Shown here piece after piece: positions 37,808 through 46,309 of a DNA stretch of 64,000 bases. The position numbers were made by a program, and so were the translations under genes. Source of the DNA: an uncultured Collinsella sp. (lineage in GTDB: Bacteria; Actinomycetota; Coriobacteriia; Coriobacteriales; Coriobacteriaceae). The stretch is taken from contig CAUHCN010000002.1 of assembly GCA_959604825.1 (NCBI GenBank), positions 65,874 through 129,873 on the forward strand, given 5' to 3'. Position 1 is the stretch's first letter. Each line of letters starts with the position of its first letter. The notes below the pieces were generated by a model that made no database searches, was not told where the DNA came from, and worked only from the letters and a program-made list of their open reading frames with translations.

Positions 37808-38305
37808 ATGGCTAAAGATTCCAGCTTCGACGTCGTGTCCGAGGTCAACATGCAAGAGGTCGACAACGCCTTCCAGCAAACCACGCGTGAGATTTCCCAG
37901 CGCTATGACCTGAAGGATTCCGGCGCCACGATCGAGCTTTCGAAGGGCGACAAGCTCTTTACGATCAACGCCCCGGCCGACTTTGTCTCCAAGCAGATTA
38001 TCGACGTGCTGAGCTCCAAGCTCATCAAGCGCGGCATCGACCTCAAGGCTGTCTCGTGGGATGCTCCGCAGGCGGCATCGGGCGGCACCGTGCGCGTGCT
38101 CGGCCATATCGTCGAGGGTATCGACCAGACGACCGCCAAGAAGATCAACAAGGACATCAAGGACCAAAAGCTCAAGGTCAAGGTGACTATCGAGGCCGAC
38201 AAGCTGCGTGTTTCCTCTGCTTCGAAGGACGCGTTGCAGACCGTGATCCAGTTCCTGCGCGACCAGGACTACGGCCAGCCGCTGCAGTTCACCAACTACC
38301 GCTAA
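37808..38305 (+). CDS. YajQ family nucleotide-binding protein
   Basis: This 165-residue protein has the full YajQ signature: DSSFDVVSEVNMQEVDNAF, QRYDLKDSGATIEL, and the C-terminal DKLRVSSASKDALQ and FLRDQDYGQPLQF. YajQ proteins have two ferredoxin-like folds and in some bacteria bind cyclic di-GMP; the role in Gram-positive anaerobes is unknown. A GAAAGGA ribosome-binding site precedes ATG. It sits between the RodZ-like gene and rimO. Confidence 0.93.
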   Translation: MAKDSSFDVVSEVNMQEVDNAFQQTTREISQRYDLKDSGATIELSKGDKLFTINAPADFVSKQIIDVLSSKLIKRGIDLKAVSWDAPQAASGGTVRVLGHIVEGIDQTTAKKINKDIKDQKLKVKVTIEADKLRVSSASKDALQTVIQFLRDQDYGQPLQFTNYR

Positions 38306-38332
38306 TATCATTCGAAAGGACTGCTCTCCAAC

Positions 38333-39682
38333 ATGGATACACCGTTGGGCTCCGTGCTCTACATCACCCTCGGGTGCGCTAAGAACGAGGTTGACACCGA
38401 CCGCATGCGTTCTCTTTTGACCGCCGCGGGCTACGAGGAGGCATTCGACCCACAGGATGCCGATATCGCCATCGTCAATACATGCTCGTTCCTCGCCTCC
38501 GCAACGTCCGAGAGCATCGAGACCACGCTCGAGCTCGCCAACGAGGTTCAGGACGGCGTTCGTTCTTGTCCCATCGTCATGTGCGGCTGTGTGCCGTCGC
38601 GCTATGGCGACGACCTGCCTGACGAGCTGCCCGAGGTCGCTGCCTTTGTGAAGGCCGACGAGGAGGATGGCATTGTGACGGTCATCGATGGCGTGCTGGG
38701 TGTCGAGCGTGAGATTGCCGCCTATATTCCGCAGGTCAAGCGCACCGTCGAGGGCGCTGTCGCCTACGTCAAGATCTCCGATGGCTGCAACCGCTTCTGT
38801 AGCTTCTGCATGATCCCGTATATCCGCGGTCGTTATCACTCGCGCAATGCCGAGAGCATTATTTCCGAGGTGCGCGACTTGGTTGCCGGTGGCGTGCGAG
38901 AGATCGTGCTGATCGGCCAGGACACGGGTATTTGGGGCACCGACTTTGCCGACGAAGACGTCACCGATGGCTCGCCGCGCAATCTGGCGCAGCTGCTGCA
39001 TGCCGTCGCCGAGGCCGTGCGCCCGCACAACGTCTGGGTCCGCGTGCTCTACCTGCAGCCCGAGGGCATGACCGACGAGCTTATCGATACGATTCGCGAT
39101 ACGCCCGAGGTACTGCCTTATATCGATATCCCCGTGCAGCACTGCGACGCGCGCATCCTCAAGGCTATGCGCCGTTCTGGTTCGCGCCAGGAGCTCGAGG
39201 ACCTGTTCCGTGATCTGCGTGAGCGTATCCCCGGCATTGTGATCCGTTCCACGGCCATGGTCGGCTTCCCGACCGAGACCGACGATGAGTTCCGCGACCT
39301 TATCGACTTTATGGACACCGTCGGCTTTGACTACACGAGCGTCTTTGCCTACTCGCAGGAGGAGGGCAGCCTGGCCGCTAAGATGGAGGGTCAGGTCGAT
39401 GAGGAGGTCAAGCTCGAGCGCGCCCAGGAGGCCATGGACCTGGCCGAGTCGCTCGGTTTTGCCGCCACCGCCGCACATGTGAGCGAGCGCGCCCAGGTGA
39501 TTGTCGACGGCATCGAGGAGACCGAGGACGGCGCCGAGCTGATCGGCCACGCTTGGTTCCAGGCGCCCGATTCCGATGGCGCGGTGCACTTGGACGCCAG
39601 CGAGGCGTCCGTGGGCGATATTCTGACGGTCGAGTTTACCGATAGCTTCTGCTATGAGCTTATCGGCCATGTTGTGGAGTAG
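38333..39682 (+). CDS. rimO: ribosomal protein S12 methylthiotransferase
   Basis: RimO methylthiolates an aspartate of ribosomal protein S12. The 449-residue product has the RimO-type N-terminus YITLGCAKNEVDTDRM with cluster cysteines there, in NTCSFL and in MCGC, a radical SAM domain with CNRFCSFC near residue 151 and IPYIRGRYHSR, and a C-terminal TRAM domain. ATG 38333 is weakly preceded by GAAAGGA at a long spacing. ftsK-rimO-pgsA-cinA-recA order is conserved in Gram-positives. Confidence 0.94.
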   Translation: MDTPLGSVLYITLGCAKNEVDTDRMRSLLTAAGYEEAFDPQDADIAIVNTCSFLASATSESIETTLELANEVQDGVRSCPIVMCGCVPSRYGDDLPDELPEVAAFVKADEEDGIVTVIDGVLGVEREIAAYIPQVKRTVEGAVAYVKISDGCNRFCSFCMIPYIRGRYHSRNAESIISEVRDLVAGGVREIVLIGQDTGIWGTDFADEDVTDGSPRNLAQLLHAVAEAVRPHNVWVRVLYLQPEGMTDELIDTIRDTPEVLPYIDIPVQHCDARILKAMRRSGSRQELEDLFRDLRERIPGIVIRSTAMVGFPTETDDEFRDLIDFMDTVGFDYTSVFAYSQEEGSLAAKMEGQVDEEVKLERAQEAMDLAESLGFAATAAHVSERAQVIVDGIEETEDGAELIGHAWFQAPDSDGAVHLDASEASVGDILTVEFTDSFCYELIGHVVE

Positions 39683-39691
39683 GAGAGCATC

Positions 39692-40330
39692 GTGGCAAAC
39701 GAGAGCAATAAGGAACTGACGAGTGTTTGGACGCCCGCCAACATCGTGACGTGCGTTCGCATCGTCTTTATCCCGGTGTTCATGATCGTGTCGGCGCTTT
39801 CTCACACGAGTGTTGCCGGTACAGATTGGAGCACCTTCGACGGCCCGCTCGCCGCCGCTGCCTTCATTCTGTATGTGATCCTGTCGTGCACCGATAAGGT
39901 CGACGGTTATCTGGCGCGCTCGCGCAACGAGATTACCGATTTCGGTAAGTTCTTGGACCCCATCGCCGATAAGCTGCTGGTGTTCTCGGCTCTGCTGCTG
40001 TTCTTGGATTTTGGCGCTGTGACCGTGTGGTCCGTGTTCATTATCCTGTTCCGTGAGCTTCTGGTGAGCGCCCTTCGCATGGTCGCGAGTGCCGCCGGCG
40101 TGGTCGTTGCCGCCGATAAGCTTGGCAAGTACAAGACGGCGACCACGATGGTCTCCATCTGCGGTTACCTGTGCGTCTTTGCGATGGCCGGCTTGCACCT
40201 TGGCCCGCTGGCGCTGACGCTCGGCATCTACTCGGTGTCGCGCTTCCTGTACGCCGTTGCCGTTGTCCTGACCGTTATCTCGGGCGCCCAGTACTTCTGG
40301 AACTGCCGCAAGATCGTCTTTTCGGTCTAG
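39692..40330 (+). CDS. pgsA: CDP-diacylglycerol-glycerol-3-phosphate 3-phosphatidyltransferase
   Basis: PgsA makes phosphatidylglycerol phosphate in the membrane. The 212-residue protein has the full CDP-alcohol phosphotransferase motif D-x2-DG-x2-AR-x8-G-x3-D-x3-D, seen as DKVDGYLAR followed by GKFLDPIADK, and five to six hydrophobic helices. The start is GTG at 39692 with GGAG upstream. A second CDP-alcohol phosphotransferase is encoded at 60.6 kb; this one is the better PgsA candidate because of its rimO-pgsA-cinA context. Confidence 0.92.
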   Translation: MANESNKELTSVWTPANIVTCVRIVFIPVFMIVSALSHTSVAGTDWSTFDGPLAAAAFILYVILSCTDKVDGYLARSRNEITDFGKFLDPIADKLLVFSALLLFLDFGAVTVWSVFIILFRELLVSALRMVASAAGVVVAADKLGKYKTATTMVSICGYLCVFAMAGLHLGPLALTLGIYSVSRFLYAVAVVLTVISGAQYFWNCRKIVFSV

Positions 40331-40342
40331 GTCCTGGTGGGT

Positions 40343-40873
40343 ATGACGGACTCTTTTGAGCAGATTTCCGCACATAACGAGGAGCTGGCGCGTCATATTG
40401 TCGAGCGCGCGAGCGCTCGGGGCGTGACGGTTTCGACGGCTGAGTCGCTGACAGCAGGTATGATTGCCTCGACGATTGCCGATATCCCGGGCGCCTCGGC
40501 GGTGCTGCGTGGCGGTGCGGTGACCTACTGCGATGAGATCAAGCATCGCGTTTTGGGCGTTGATCAGGAGACGCTCGACCGCTATACCGCGGTGTCGCAT
40601 CAGACCGCGCGCGAGATGGCGGCGGGTTCGCTGGAGCTGTACCAGAGCGATATTGCAGTGAGCGCAACGGGTTATGCCGGCCCCGGCGGCGGCACTGAGG
40701 ACGATCCGGCTGGCACTTTCTATATTGGCTGGGCGTATCGCGCGGCTGATGGGGAAGTGCCGGTCGTGGACTCTGTGCGCTGCCACTATGAGGGCGACCG
40801 TTCGTGTGTTCGTGCCCATGCGGTCGCGGAGGCATTGGGACGCATTGCCCTTTTGCTCAACTCTATGGAATAG
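40343..40873 (+). CDS. CinA C-terminal domain protein, nicotinamide-nucleotide amidase
   Basis: The 176-residue protein corresponds to the CinA/PncC amidohydrolase domain only (STAESLTAGMIAST, GAVTYCDEIKHRVLGV, SATGYAGPGGG). The N-terminal molybdopterin-binding-like half of full-length CinA is absent. It deamidates nicotinamide mononucleotide in NAD salvage; in streptococci cinA is co-induced with recA in competence. ATG 40343 is preferred over GTG 40337. It precedes recA by about 260 bases and is followed by a hairpin. Confidence 0.9.
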   Translation: MTDSFEQISAHNEELARHIVERASARGVTVSTAESLTAGMIASTIADIPGASAVLRGGAVTYCDEIKHRVLGVDQETLDRYTAVSHQTAREMAAGSLELYQSDIAVSATGYAGPGGGTEDDPAGTFYIGWAYRAADGEVPVVDSVRCHYEGDRSCVRAHAVAEALGRIALLLNSME

Positions 40874-40880
40874 ACGTGTT

Positions 40881-40904
40881 TTAAGGGGCCTTAGGGCCCC
40901 TTAA
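40881..40904 (+). terminator. terminator after the cinA-domain gene
   Basis: TTAAGGGGCC pairs with GGCCCCTTAA around TTAG. The U-run is weak (TTGTGG follows), so it may be leaky or serve as an mRNA end. Confidence 0.65.
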
Positions 40905-40979
40905 TTGTGGAGATAGGGACCTCTGACAAATTCAGCGTTTTTGCTGGTCATAGGTTTATTTTCGCCTTCCTTGCTTATA

Positions 40980-41039
40980 TTTGGCCCTATGTGGTCAAGC
41001 ATTTGGTCAGTATTTGGTCGGCGTTTGGTTGGGTTTTGG
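40980..41039 (+). repeat. 11-bp-phased TTTGG array upstream of recA
   Basis: TTTGG begins at 41002, 41013, 41024 and 41035, exactly 11 bases apart, and again at 40980, two steps upstream; TGTGG at 40990 nearly fills the gap. The first two units read TTTGGTCAGTA and TTTGGTCGGCG. All copies face the same side of the helix, ending 32 bases before the recA -35. This looks like a multi-site activator or curvature element. Confidence 0.6.
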
Positions 41040-41071
41040 AAAGACTGCCTGCATATGATTTATCTGAACGG

Positions 41072-41100
41072 TTGACCACGAACAGCCGTTCGTTTATTAT
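41072..41100 (+). promoter_or_regulatory. recA promoter with embedded SOS box
   Basis: TTGACC (41072-41077) and TATTAT (41095-41100) are 17 bases apart. The spacer contains CGAACAGCCGTTCG (41079-41092), a perfect Bacillus-type LexA box. LexA bound here would block RNA polymerase, so recA should be DNA-damage inducible through lexA at 50.6-51.2 kb. Confidence 0.85.
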
Positions 41101-41130
41101 CGATGCAGGTTGTTAAGAGGAGGGCTTTTC

Positions 41131-42279
41131 ATGGCCAAGAATTCAGGTCCCGTACGTACCGTTCATGCTCGCACGACGGGTAAAGAGCGCGATGAGATGA
41201 TCGCCACCACCAAGGCCGAGATCGAGAAGAAATTCGGCCAGGGTTCCATCATGAGGTATGGTGACGGCGGCCCCGAGCTTGAGGTTGAGGCCATCCCCAC
41301 GGGCGCTCTGGCACTCGATGCCGCTCTGGGTATCGGCGGTGTGCCGCGCGGCCGTATCGTCGAGATTTACGGTCCTGAGTCCTCCGGTAAGACGACGCTT
41401 TCGCTCGAGATCCTGGCCGAGGCCCAGGCAATGGGTGGCGTGGTGGCATTTATCGATGCCGAGCACGCGCTCGATCCCACGTATGCCGCGCGCATTGGCG
41501 TGGATATCGACGAGGTACTGATTTCCCAGCCCGATACGGGTGAGCAGGCGCTCGAGATTGTTGACATGCTCGTGCGTTCCGGCGCCATCGATGCCATCGT
41601 CGTCGACTCCGTCGCCGCGCTGACCCCGCGTGCCGAGATCGAGGGAGAGATCGGCGATACCACGGTCGGCTTGCAAGCTCGCCTGATGAGCCAGGCGCTC
41701 CGCAAGCTTGCCGGCTCGCTGTCCAAGTCCAACACGACGTGCATCTTCATTAACCAACTGCGTGAGAAGATCGGCGTCATGTTCGGCAACCCCGAGACCA
41801 CGACGGGCGGCCGCGCCCTTAAGTTTTTCTCTTCGGTGCGTATCGACATTCGCCGCATCGACAGCATTAAGCTTAAGGATGAGGTTATCGGTAACCGCGT
41901 GCGCGCCAAGGTCGTTAAGAACAAGGTGGCAGCTCCGTTCCGTTCTGCTGAGTTTGACATCATGTACGGTACGGGCATCTCTAAGGAGGGCTCGATTCTG
42001 GACATGGCTGTCGAGTGCGGCATCTGCAAGAAGATGGGCTCCTGGTTTGCCTATGGCGAGGACAAGCTCGGCAACGGTCGCGAGGCCGCCAAGGCGTTCC
42101 TGCGCGAACACCCCGATTGCGCCGACGAGATTGAGCATAAGGTCCGCCTTGCCTGCGGGCTTGAGTTTGACGACGATGCTCCATCCGAGGTCGAGCTGAC
42201 CGATCAGCCTGCGCCTGAGGAGTTTGACGAGCTTTACGCCATCGATGGTTCCGCCATGCTCGATGATGACGACGAGTAG
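41131..42279 (+). CDS. recA: recombinase RecA
   Basis: RecA forms filaments on single-stranded DNA, drives strand exchange and triggers LexA self-cleavage. The 382-residue product shows the N-terminal helix ([19 protein letters not shown]), Walker [11 protein letters not shown], the [10 protein letters not shown] segment, loop L2 around [16 protein letters not shown], and an acidic C-terminal tail. ATG 41131 follows AAGAGGAGGG. It is co-transcribed with recX and controlled by an SOS box in its promoter. Confidence 0.98.
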   Translation: MAKNSGPVRTVHARTTGKERDEMIATTKAEIEKKFGQGSIMRYGDGGPELEVEAIPTGALALDAALGIGGVPRGRIVEIYGPESSGKTTLSLEILAEAQAMGGVVAFIDAEHALDPTYAARIGVDIDEVLISQPDTGEQALEIVDMLVRSGAIDAIVVDSVAALTPRAEIEGEIGDTTVGLQARLMSQALRKLAGSLSKSNTTCIFINQLREKIGVMFGNPETTTGGRALKFFSSVRIDIRRIDSIKLKDEVIGNRVRAKVVKNKVAAPFRSAEFDIMYGTGISKEGSILDMAVECGICKKMGSWFAYGEDKLGNGREAAKAFLREHPDCADEIEHKVRLACGLEFDDDAPSEVELTDQPAPEEFDELYAIDGSAMLDDDDE

Positions 42280-42290
42280 CGGTTACGCTC

Positions 42291-42983
42291 ATGTCGTATA
42301 CGGTGACCGAGGCCACGGTCGTCTTTCCCGATAAGAAGGCGGCCTCCTCGTTCTCGAGCGGGTATGCGTCCAAAAAGCCTTGCGCACATATCGATTGTGA
42401 GCTTGAGGGCGGTTTTGAGCGGTCCATTTGGATTCCCGCGCGGGTCGCGCGCCTGTATGTCAAAAACCGCCCCGATCTTCCCTGTGATTGGGACAACTTT
42501 CGTGAGGCGGTGCAGCTCGTCGAGCGTAAATGTGCACTTACCATGGTGACCGAGATGCTATCGCGACGCGACCATGCGACGGGCGAGGTCCGTGACAAGC
42601 TGGCTCGCTACGGCTTTCACCAGACCGCGATCGATTTCGCCGTCGAGCGCGCCACCGAGTATCGCTTTTTAGACGAGAACCGCTTTTGCTCGTACTTTAT
42701 CGAGGAACGCAAGCGGCGCGGTTGGGGACAGCGTAAAATCGAGACCGAGCTCAAGCGCCGTCATGTCGTGCTCGATGACATTCCCGGTTATCCCGAGGAC
42801 TATTTTGCCGTCGAAGACGATTTGGCGCGTGCGTCAGCCCTGCTCGCCAAGCGGCGTGTTCCAGAGACGCGCGGATTCGAAAAACTGGTTCGGTTTTTGA
42901 TGGGCAAGGGCTTCTCGTATCACATCGCCGCCGATGCCGTTAAGGCACGTCTCGATGCCGAACGTGAGGAATGTGCGGTTTAG
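42291..42983 (+). CDS. recX: regulatory protein RecX
   Basis: RecX modulates RecA filaments. The 230-residue protein has the three-helix repeats of the family: LSRRDHATGEVRDKLARYGF, then FCSYFIEERKRRGWGQRKIETEL and a third near KLVRFLMGKGFSYHIA. Eleven bases separate it from recA, so it is probably induced with it. The N-terminal 70 residues are a beta-rich extension common in Gram-positive RecX. Confidence 0.9.
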   Translation: MSYTVTEATVVFPDKKAASSFSSGYASKKPCAHIDCELEGGFERSIWIPARVARLYVKNRPDLPCDWDNFREAVQLVERKCALTMVTEMLSRRDHATGEVRDKLARYGFHQTAIDFAVERATEYRFLDENRFCSYFIEERKRRGWGQRKIETELKRRHVVLDDIPGYPEDYFAVEDDLARASALLAKRRVPETRGFEKLVRFLMGKGFSYHIAADAVKARLDAEREECAV

Positions 42984-43045
42984 GCGTATGCGTTTTGTGG
43001 CCCTGCCGTTCACCGCGTTTTAGCCGCCGTGCTGGGGCCATTTAT

Positions 43046-43074
43046 TTGACAGTTGTTGTGGTTCAACGTACGAT
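43046..43074 (+). promoter_or_regulatory. rny promoter
   Basis: TTGACA (43046-43051) and TACGAT (43069-43074) with a 17-base spacer form one of the best sigma-A promoters in the window. The leader to rny would be about 160 bases. Confidence 0.75.
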
Positions 43075-43177
43075 AAACACTGTCATTTGCTTTGTGATAT
43101 GTGCTCATCTGTGATGAGTTTGTTTATATGTTTATCTGTATCCGACCCGCATAAGCTGCGCCCATATTACTCAAATG

Positions 43178-43206
43178 TCGCGAGCCGTTCGTAAGGACGG
43201 TTCGCT
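43178..43206 (+). promoter_or_regulatory. leader hairpin before rny
   Basis: GCGAGCCGT and ACGGTTCGC pair with one G-U around TCGTAAGG and are followed by TTTGTTGT. It resembles a weak terminator between promoter and gene, so attenuation or RNase cleavage of the leader is possible. Confidence 0.45.
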
Positions 43207-43240
43207 TTGTTGTGTAACGAATCCATAAAAAGGAGTGAGC

Positions 43241-44791
43241 ATGCCTATCATCGCAGCGCTCGTTGGCATCGTTTTGGGTGCCATCGCCGCCATTGCCTAC
43301 ATGCGCACCGCCAAGCAGGGTAGTCTTCACGAGGCCGACGAAAAAATCCAGTCGGCACACGCACAGGCTGAGTCCCTGATCGGTGATGCCAAGCGTCAGG
43401 CCGAGACCCTCAAAAAAGAGGCTCTGCTCGAGGCTAAAGAGGAGATCATCAAGAACAAGCAGGCCGCCGAGGCCGAGGACAAGCAGCGTAAGAACGAGAT
43501 TCGTACGCTCGAGAACCGCGTGATGCAGCGCGAGGAATCCCTTGATCGCCGCAACGACGCTCTCGACAAGCGCGAGCATCAGCTGTCCAGCCAGGCCGGT
43601 CAGGTCGAGAAGCGCTCCCGTGAGCTCGAGGAGCTCTGCGCAAAGCAGACCTCCGAGCTCGAGCGTATCGCCGACCTTACCCGCGAGGACGCCCACAAGG
43701 AGCTCCTCGATAAGGTTCGCGGCGAGGTCACCCACGAGGCCGCCACGATCATTCGCGAGTCCGAGCAGCAGGTTCGCGCCGAGTGCCACAAGACCGCCCA
43801 GGAGATTCTGTCTCTGGCGATTCAGCGCTGCGCTGCCGACCACACTGCCGAGGTCACCGTTACCTCCGTGCACATTCCCTCTGATGACCTCAAGGGCCGT
43901 ATCATCGGTCGCGAGGGTCGCAACATCCGGACCTTCGAGCAGGTTTCCGGCGTCAACCTCGTGATCGACGACACGCCCGAGACCGTCGTTCTTTCGAGCT
44001 TCGACCCGGTCCGTCGTGAGACCGCCCGTGTCGCCCTCGAGAACCTCATCGCCGACGGCCGCATTCACCCTGCCCGTATCGAGGAGATGTATCACAAGGC
44101 CGCCGACCTGGTTCAGCAGCGCGTGCGCGAGGCTGGCGAGCAGGCTGCCTTCGATGCCGGCATCCACGACCTGCACCCCGAGATCGTCAAGACCCTTGGT
44201 GCCCTGCGCTACCGTACCTCGTTTGGTCAGAACGTGCTTCAGCATTCCCTCGAGGTCTCTGATCTGTGCGGCGTGATGGCTTCCGAGCTTGGCCTGGACG
44301 TTGTGACCGCCAAGCGCGCCGGCCTGCTTCATGACCTGGGCAAGGCAATCGACCACGACGTCGAGGGCCCGCATGCCGTCATCGGCGCCGAGCTTGCCCG
44401 CCGTTATGGCGAGAAGCCCGTTATCGTCCACGCTATTGAGGCTCACCATGCCGATGTCGACCCCAACACGGTGCTCGATGTCCTGGTGCAGGCCGCCGAT
44501 GCTGTCTCTGCCTCTCGCCCCGGTGCCCGTCGCGAGTCTGCCGAGAACTACATCAAGCGTCTTGAGAAGCTCGAGGAGATCGCCAACTCTCATGACGGCG
44601 TCGAACGTACCTATGCCATGCAGGCCGGTCGCGAGGTCCACGTCATGGTCCAGCCAGACAAGATTTCCGATGCCCAGTCCACGGTTCTGGCTCACGATAT
44701 CGCCCATCAGATCGAGGAAGAGATGGAGTATCCCGGTCAGGTGCGCGTCGTCGTGATTCGCGAGAGCCGCGCTGTCGATATCGCTAAATAA
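43241..44791 (+). CDS. rny: ribonuclease Y
   Basis: RNase Y is the membrane-anchored endonuclease that starts mRNA decay in many Gram-positives. The 516-residue protein has an N-terminal membrane helix ([20 protein letters not shown]), a long coiled coil (about 25-190) rich in Glu and Lys, a KH domain with [13 protein letters not shown], and an HD domain with [15 protein letters not shown] 43241 is six bases after AAGGAG; an in-frame GTG at 43235 is less likely. The next gene starts one base after the stop. Confidence 0.95.
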   Translation: MPIIAALVGIVLGAIAAIAYMRTAKQGSLHEADEKIQSAHAQAESLIGDAKRQAETLKKEALLEAKEEIIKNKQAAEAEDKQRKNEIRTLENRVMQREESLDRRNDALDKREHQLSSQAGQVEKRSRELEELCAKQTSELERIADLTREDAHKELLDKVRGEVTHEAATIIRESEQQVRAECHKTAQEILSLAIQRCAADHTAEVTVTSVHIPSDDLKGRIIGREGRNIRTFEQVSGVNLVIDDTPETVVLSSFDPVRRETARVALENLIADGRIHPARIEEMYHKAADLVQQRVREAGEQAAFDAGIHDLHPEIVKTLGALRYRTSFGQNVLQHSLEVSDLCGVMASELGLDVVTAKRAGLLHDLGKAIDHDVEGPHAVIGAELARRYGEKPVIVHAIEAHHADVDPNTVLDVLVQAADAVSASRPGARRESAENYIKRLEKLEEIANSHDGVERTYAMQAGREVHVMVQPDKISDAQSTVLAHDIAHQIEEEMEYPGQVRVVVIRESRAVDIAK

Positions 44792-44792
44792 C

Positions 44793-45878
44793 ATGAGCGA
44801 CGCGAACGAGCTCATCTCATTTATCGCGTCGATGTCGGGGGAGGGCAACCTTCGCGTCGAGGAGAACCTTGGCGAGGGGTATGTCCGCCTCCGCGTTTCG
44901 GAGGCCGAGCGGCGCCAGGCTAAGCACGACATTCAGCATGTCGAGGACATCGTCATCGAAATGCTCCGTAATGCTCGCGATGCCGGCGCCGACAAGGTCT
45001 ATCTCGCCACGACCAAGGAAGATGGCGTCCGCACGCTTGTCTTTCTGGATAACGGTTCTGGCGTTCCGCAGGATATGCAAGAGCGAATCTTTGATGCCCG
45101 CGTTACCTCCAAGCTCGAGAGCATGAAGATGGACCGTTGGGGCGTTCACGGTCGTGGCATGGCATTGTTTTCGATCAAGCAGAACACCGACGAGGCCCGT
45201 GTGGTCACGTCCGGTGTCGATCTTGGTTCAGCCTTCAAGGTGAGCGTTGCGGCTAACCGCCTCAGTGAGCGTGCCGATCAGTCCAGCTGGCCCCAGGCCG
45301 TCAAGGATGAGGACGGACGTTATGTCTGTGCTCGCGGTCCGCATAATATTATTCGCGCTGCTTGTGAGTTTGCGCTCGAAGAGTTGCGTGGTTGCGATGT
45401 CTATCTTGGTTCTCCGTCTGAGATTGCCGCGACCCTTTATGCTCAGGCGTCAAGCCGGCTCGATACGTCTCGTCTCCTGTTCATTGATGACGAGAGCGAG
45501 CTTCCGGTTGTCGATCGTTTAGGCCTTGCTTCTGATGCCGAGGACTTTATCCGTATCTGTTCGGGTTTGGGTCTTGAGATGTCCGAGCGCACGGCCCATC
45601 GCATTTTGGTAGGGCAGATTAAGCCCGTTCGCGGTGTGACCGCGCGTCTGCTGCGCGAGCGTGATTCGTCCTCGCGTGCGCCGGCTCCTGTCGATCTCGC
45701 GAAGGATCGTCGCGGGCTACGTATTGCCAAGGATGACATTGCACAGTTTTCGCGTGCTGTGGAGCGCGACTTTAATGACCTTGCTGCCCGGTACTATCTC
45801 AACCTTTGCGGCGACCCAAAGATTCGTGTTTCGCGTGATCGAATCACCGTGACCTTTGATCTTGCCAAAGAGGAATAG
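44793..45878 (+). CDS. uncharacterised GHKL (HSP90/MutL-like) ATPase
   Basis: No named family is recognised. The 361-residue protein has a clear GHKL ATP-binding fold: N-box with E56, N60 and D63 in VIEMLRNARDAGA, G1 box DNGSGVP at 86-92, and G2 box GVHGRGMA at 117-124 preceded by a TSK segment (105-107), a pattern closer to HSP90, MutL and MORC than to histidine kinases. No phospho-acceptor histidine domain, membrane helix or receiver is visible; the C-terminal 200 residues are unassigned. It begins one base after rny and precedes spoVS, so coupled expression with RNase Y is likely. MutL is unlikely because its conserved C-terminus and mutS are absent. Confidence 0.75.
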   Translation: MSDANELISFIASMSGEGNLRVEENLGEGYVRLRVSEAERRQAKHDIQHVEDIVIEMLRNARDAGADKVYLATTKEDGVRTLVFLDNGSGVPQDMQERIFDARVTSKLESMKMDRWGVHGRGMALFSIKQNTDEARVVTSGVDLGSAFKVSVAANRLSERADQSSWPQAVKDEDGRYVCARGPHNIIRAACEFALEELRGCDVYLGSPSEIAATLYAQASSRLDTSRLLFIDDESELPVVDRLGLASDAEDFIRICSGLGLEMSERTAHRILVGQIKPVRGVTARLLRERDSSSRAPAPVDLAKDRRGLRIAKDDIAQFSRAVERDFNDLAARYYLNLCGDPKIRVSRDRITVTFDLAKEE

Positions 45879-45884
45879 TGCCTT

Positions 45885-45902
45885 TACCGAGTCCACTCGG
45901 TA
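45885..45902 (+). promoter_or_regulatory. small hairpin between the GHKL gene and spoVS
   Basis: TACCGAG and CTCGGTA pair around TCCA. There is no T-run directly after it, so it is more likely a leader or intercistronic structure than a terminator. Confidence 0.4.
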
Positions 45903-45952
45903 CGATACAGTTATTGCAGTTAAAACGTACTTTTAAATGCAGGAGTTTCTTC

Positions 45953-46270
45953 ATGGATTGCCTGAAGGTATCAAGCAAATCATCGCCCGCGTCCGTTGCC
46001 GGCGCCATCGCCGGCATGGTCAAGGATGGTGTACCCGTCAACATCCAGTGTGTCGGCGCTGGTGCCGTCAACCAAGCCATTAAGGCCGTTGCTATCGCGC
46101 GCGGTTTTTTGATTCCAACCGGTTTTGATATTTCCTGCGCGCCCGTGTTCTCCGACATCCTCATTAACGGGGAGTCGCGCACGGCCATCCGCCTTTCTAT
46201 CTACGTTCACCAGATCAATCGAGCTGCTATGGATAACGTCGTCATGGATGATGTTAAGCCTGTGGCATAG
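45953..46270 (+). CDS. spoVS: stage V sporulation protein S homologue
   Basis: The 105-residue product matches SpoVS (MDCLKVSSKSSPASVAGAIA, GAGAVNQAIKAVAIARGF, NGESRTAIRLSIYVH), a small Alba-like protein that affects sporulation and septation in Bacillus. It is about 20 residues longer than usual at the C-terminus. ATG 45953 follows AGGAG. Coriobacteria are not known to sporulate and no spore genes are nearby, so a general nucleic-acid-binding or division role is more likely. It follows the GHKL ATPase. Confidence 0.9.
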   Translation: MDCLKVSSKSSPASVAGAIAGMVKDGVPVNIQCVGAGAVNQAIKAVAIARGFLIPTGFDISCAPVFSDILINGESRTAIRLSIYVHQINRAAMDNVVMDDVKPVA

Positions 46271-46309
46271 CTTCTGCTTGCCTCGTTCCGCTCCCCATCG
46301 TTAGGACTT

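Noticed and set aside
37778..40819. 1013-residue minus-strand frame opposite yajQ, rimO, pgsA and the cinA-domain gene
   Set aside because: It spans four well-supported genes on the other strand and has no recognisable domain.
44793..45878. Calling the GHKL protein MutL or a histidine kinase
   Set aside because: It lacks the MutL C-terminal region and neighbouring mutS, and it has no histidine phosphotransfer or sensor domain.
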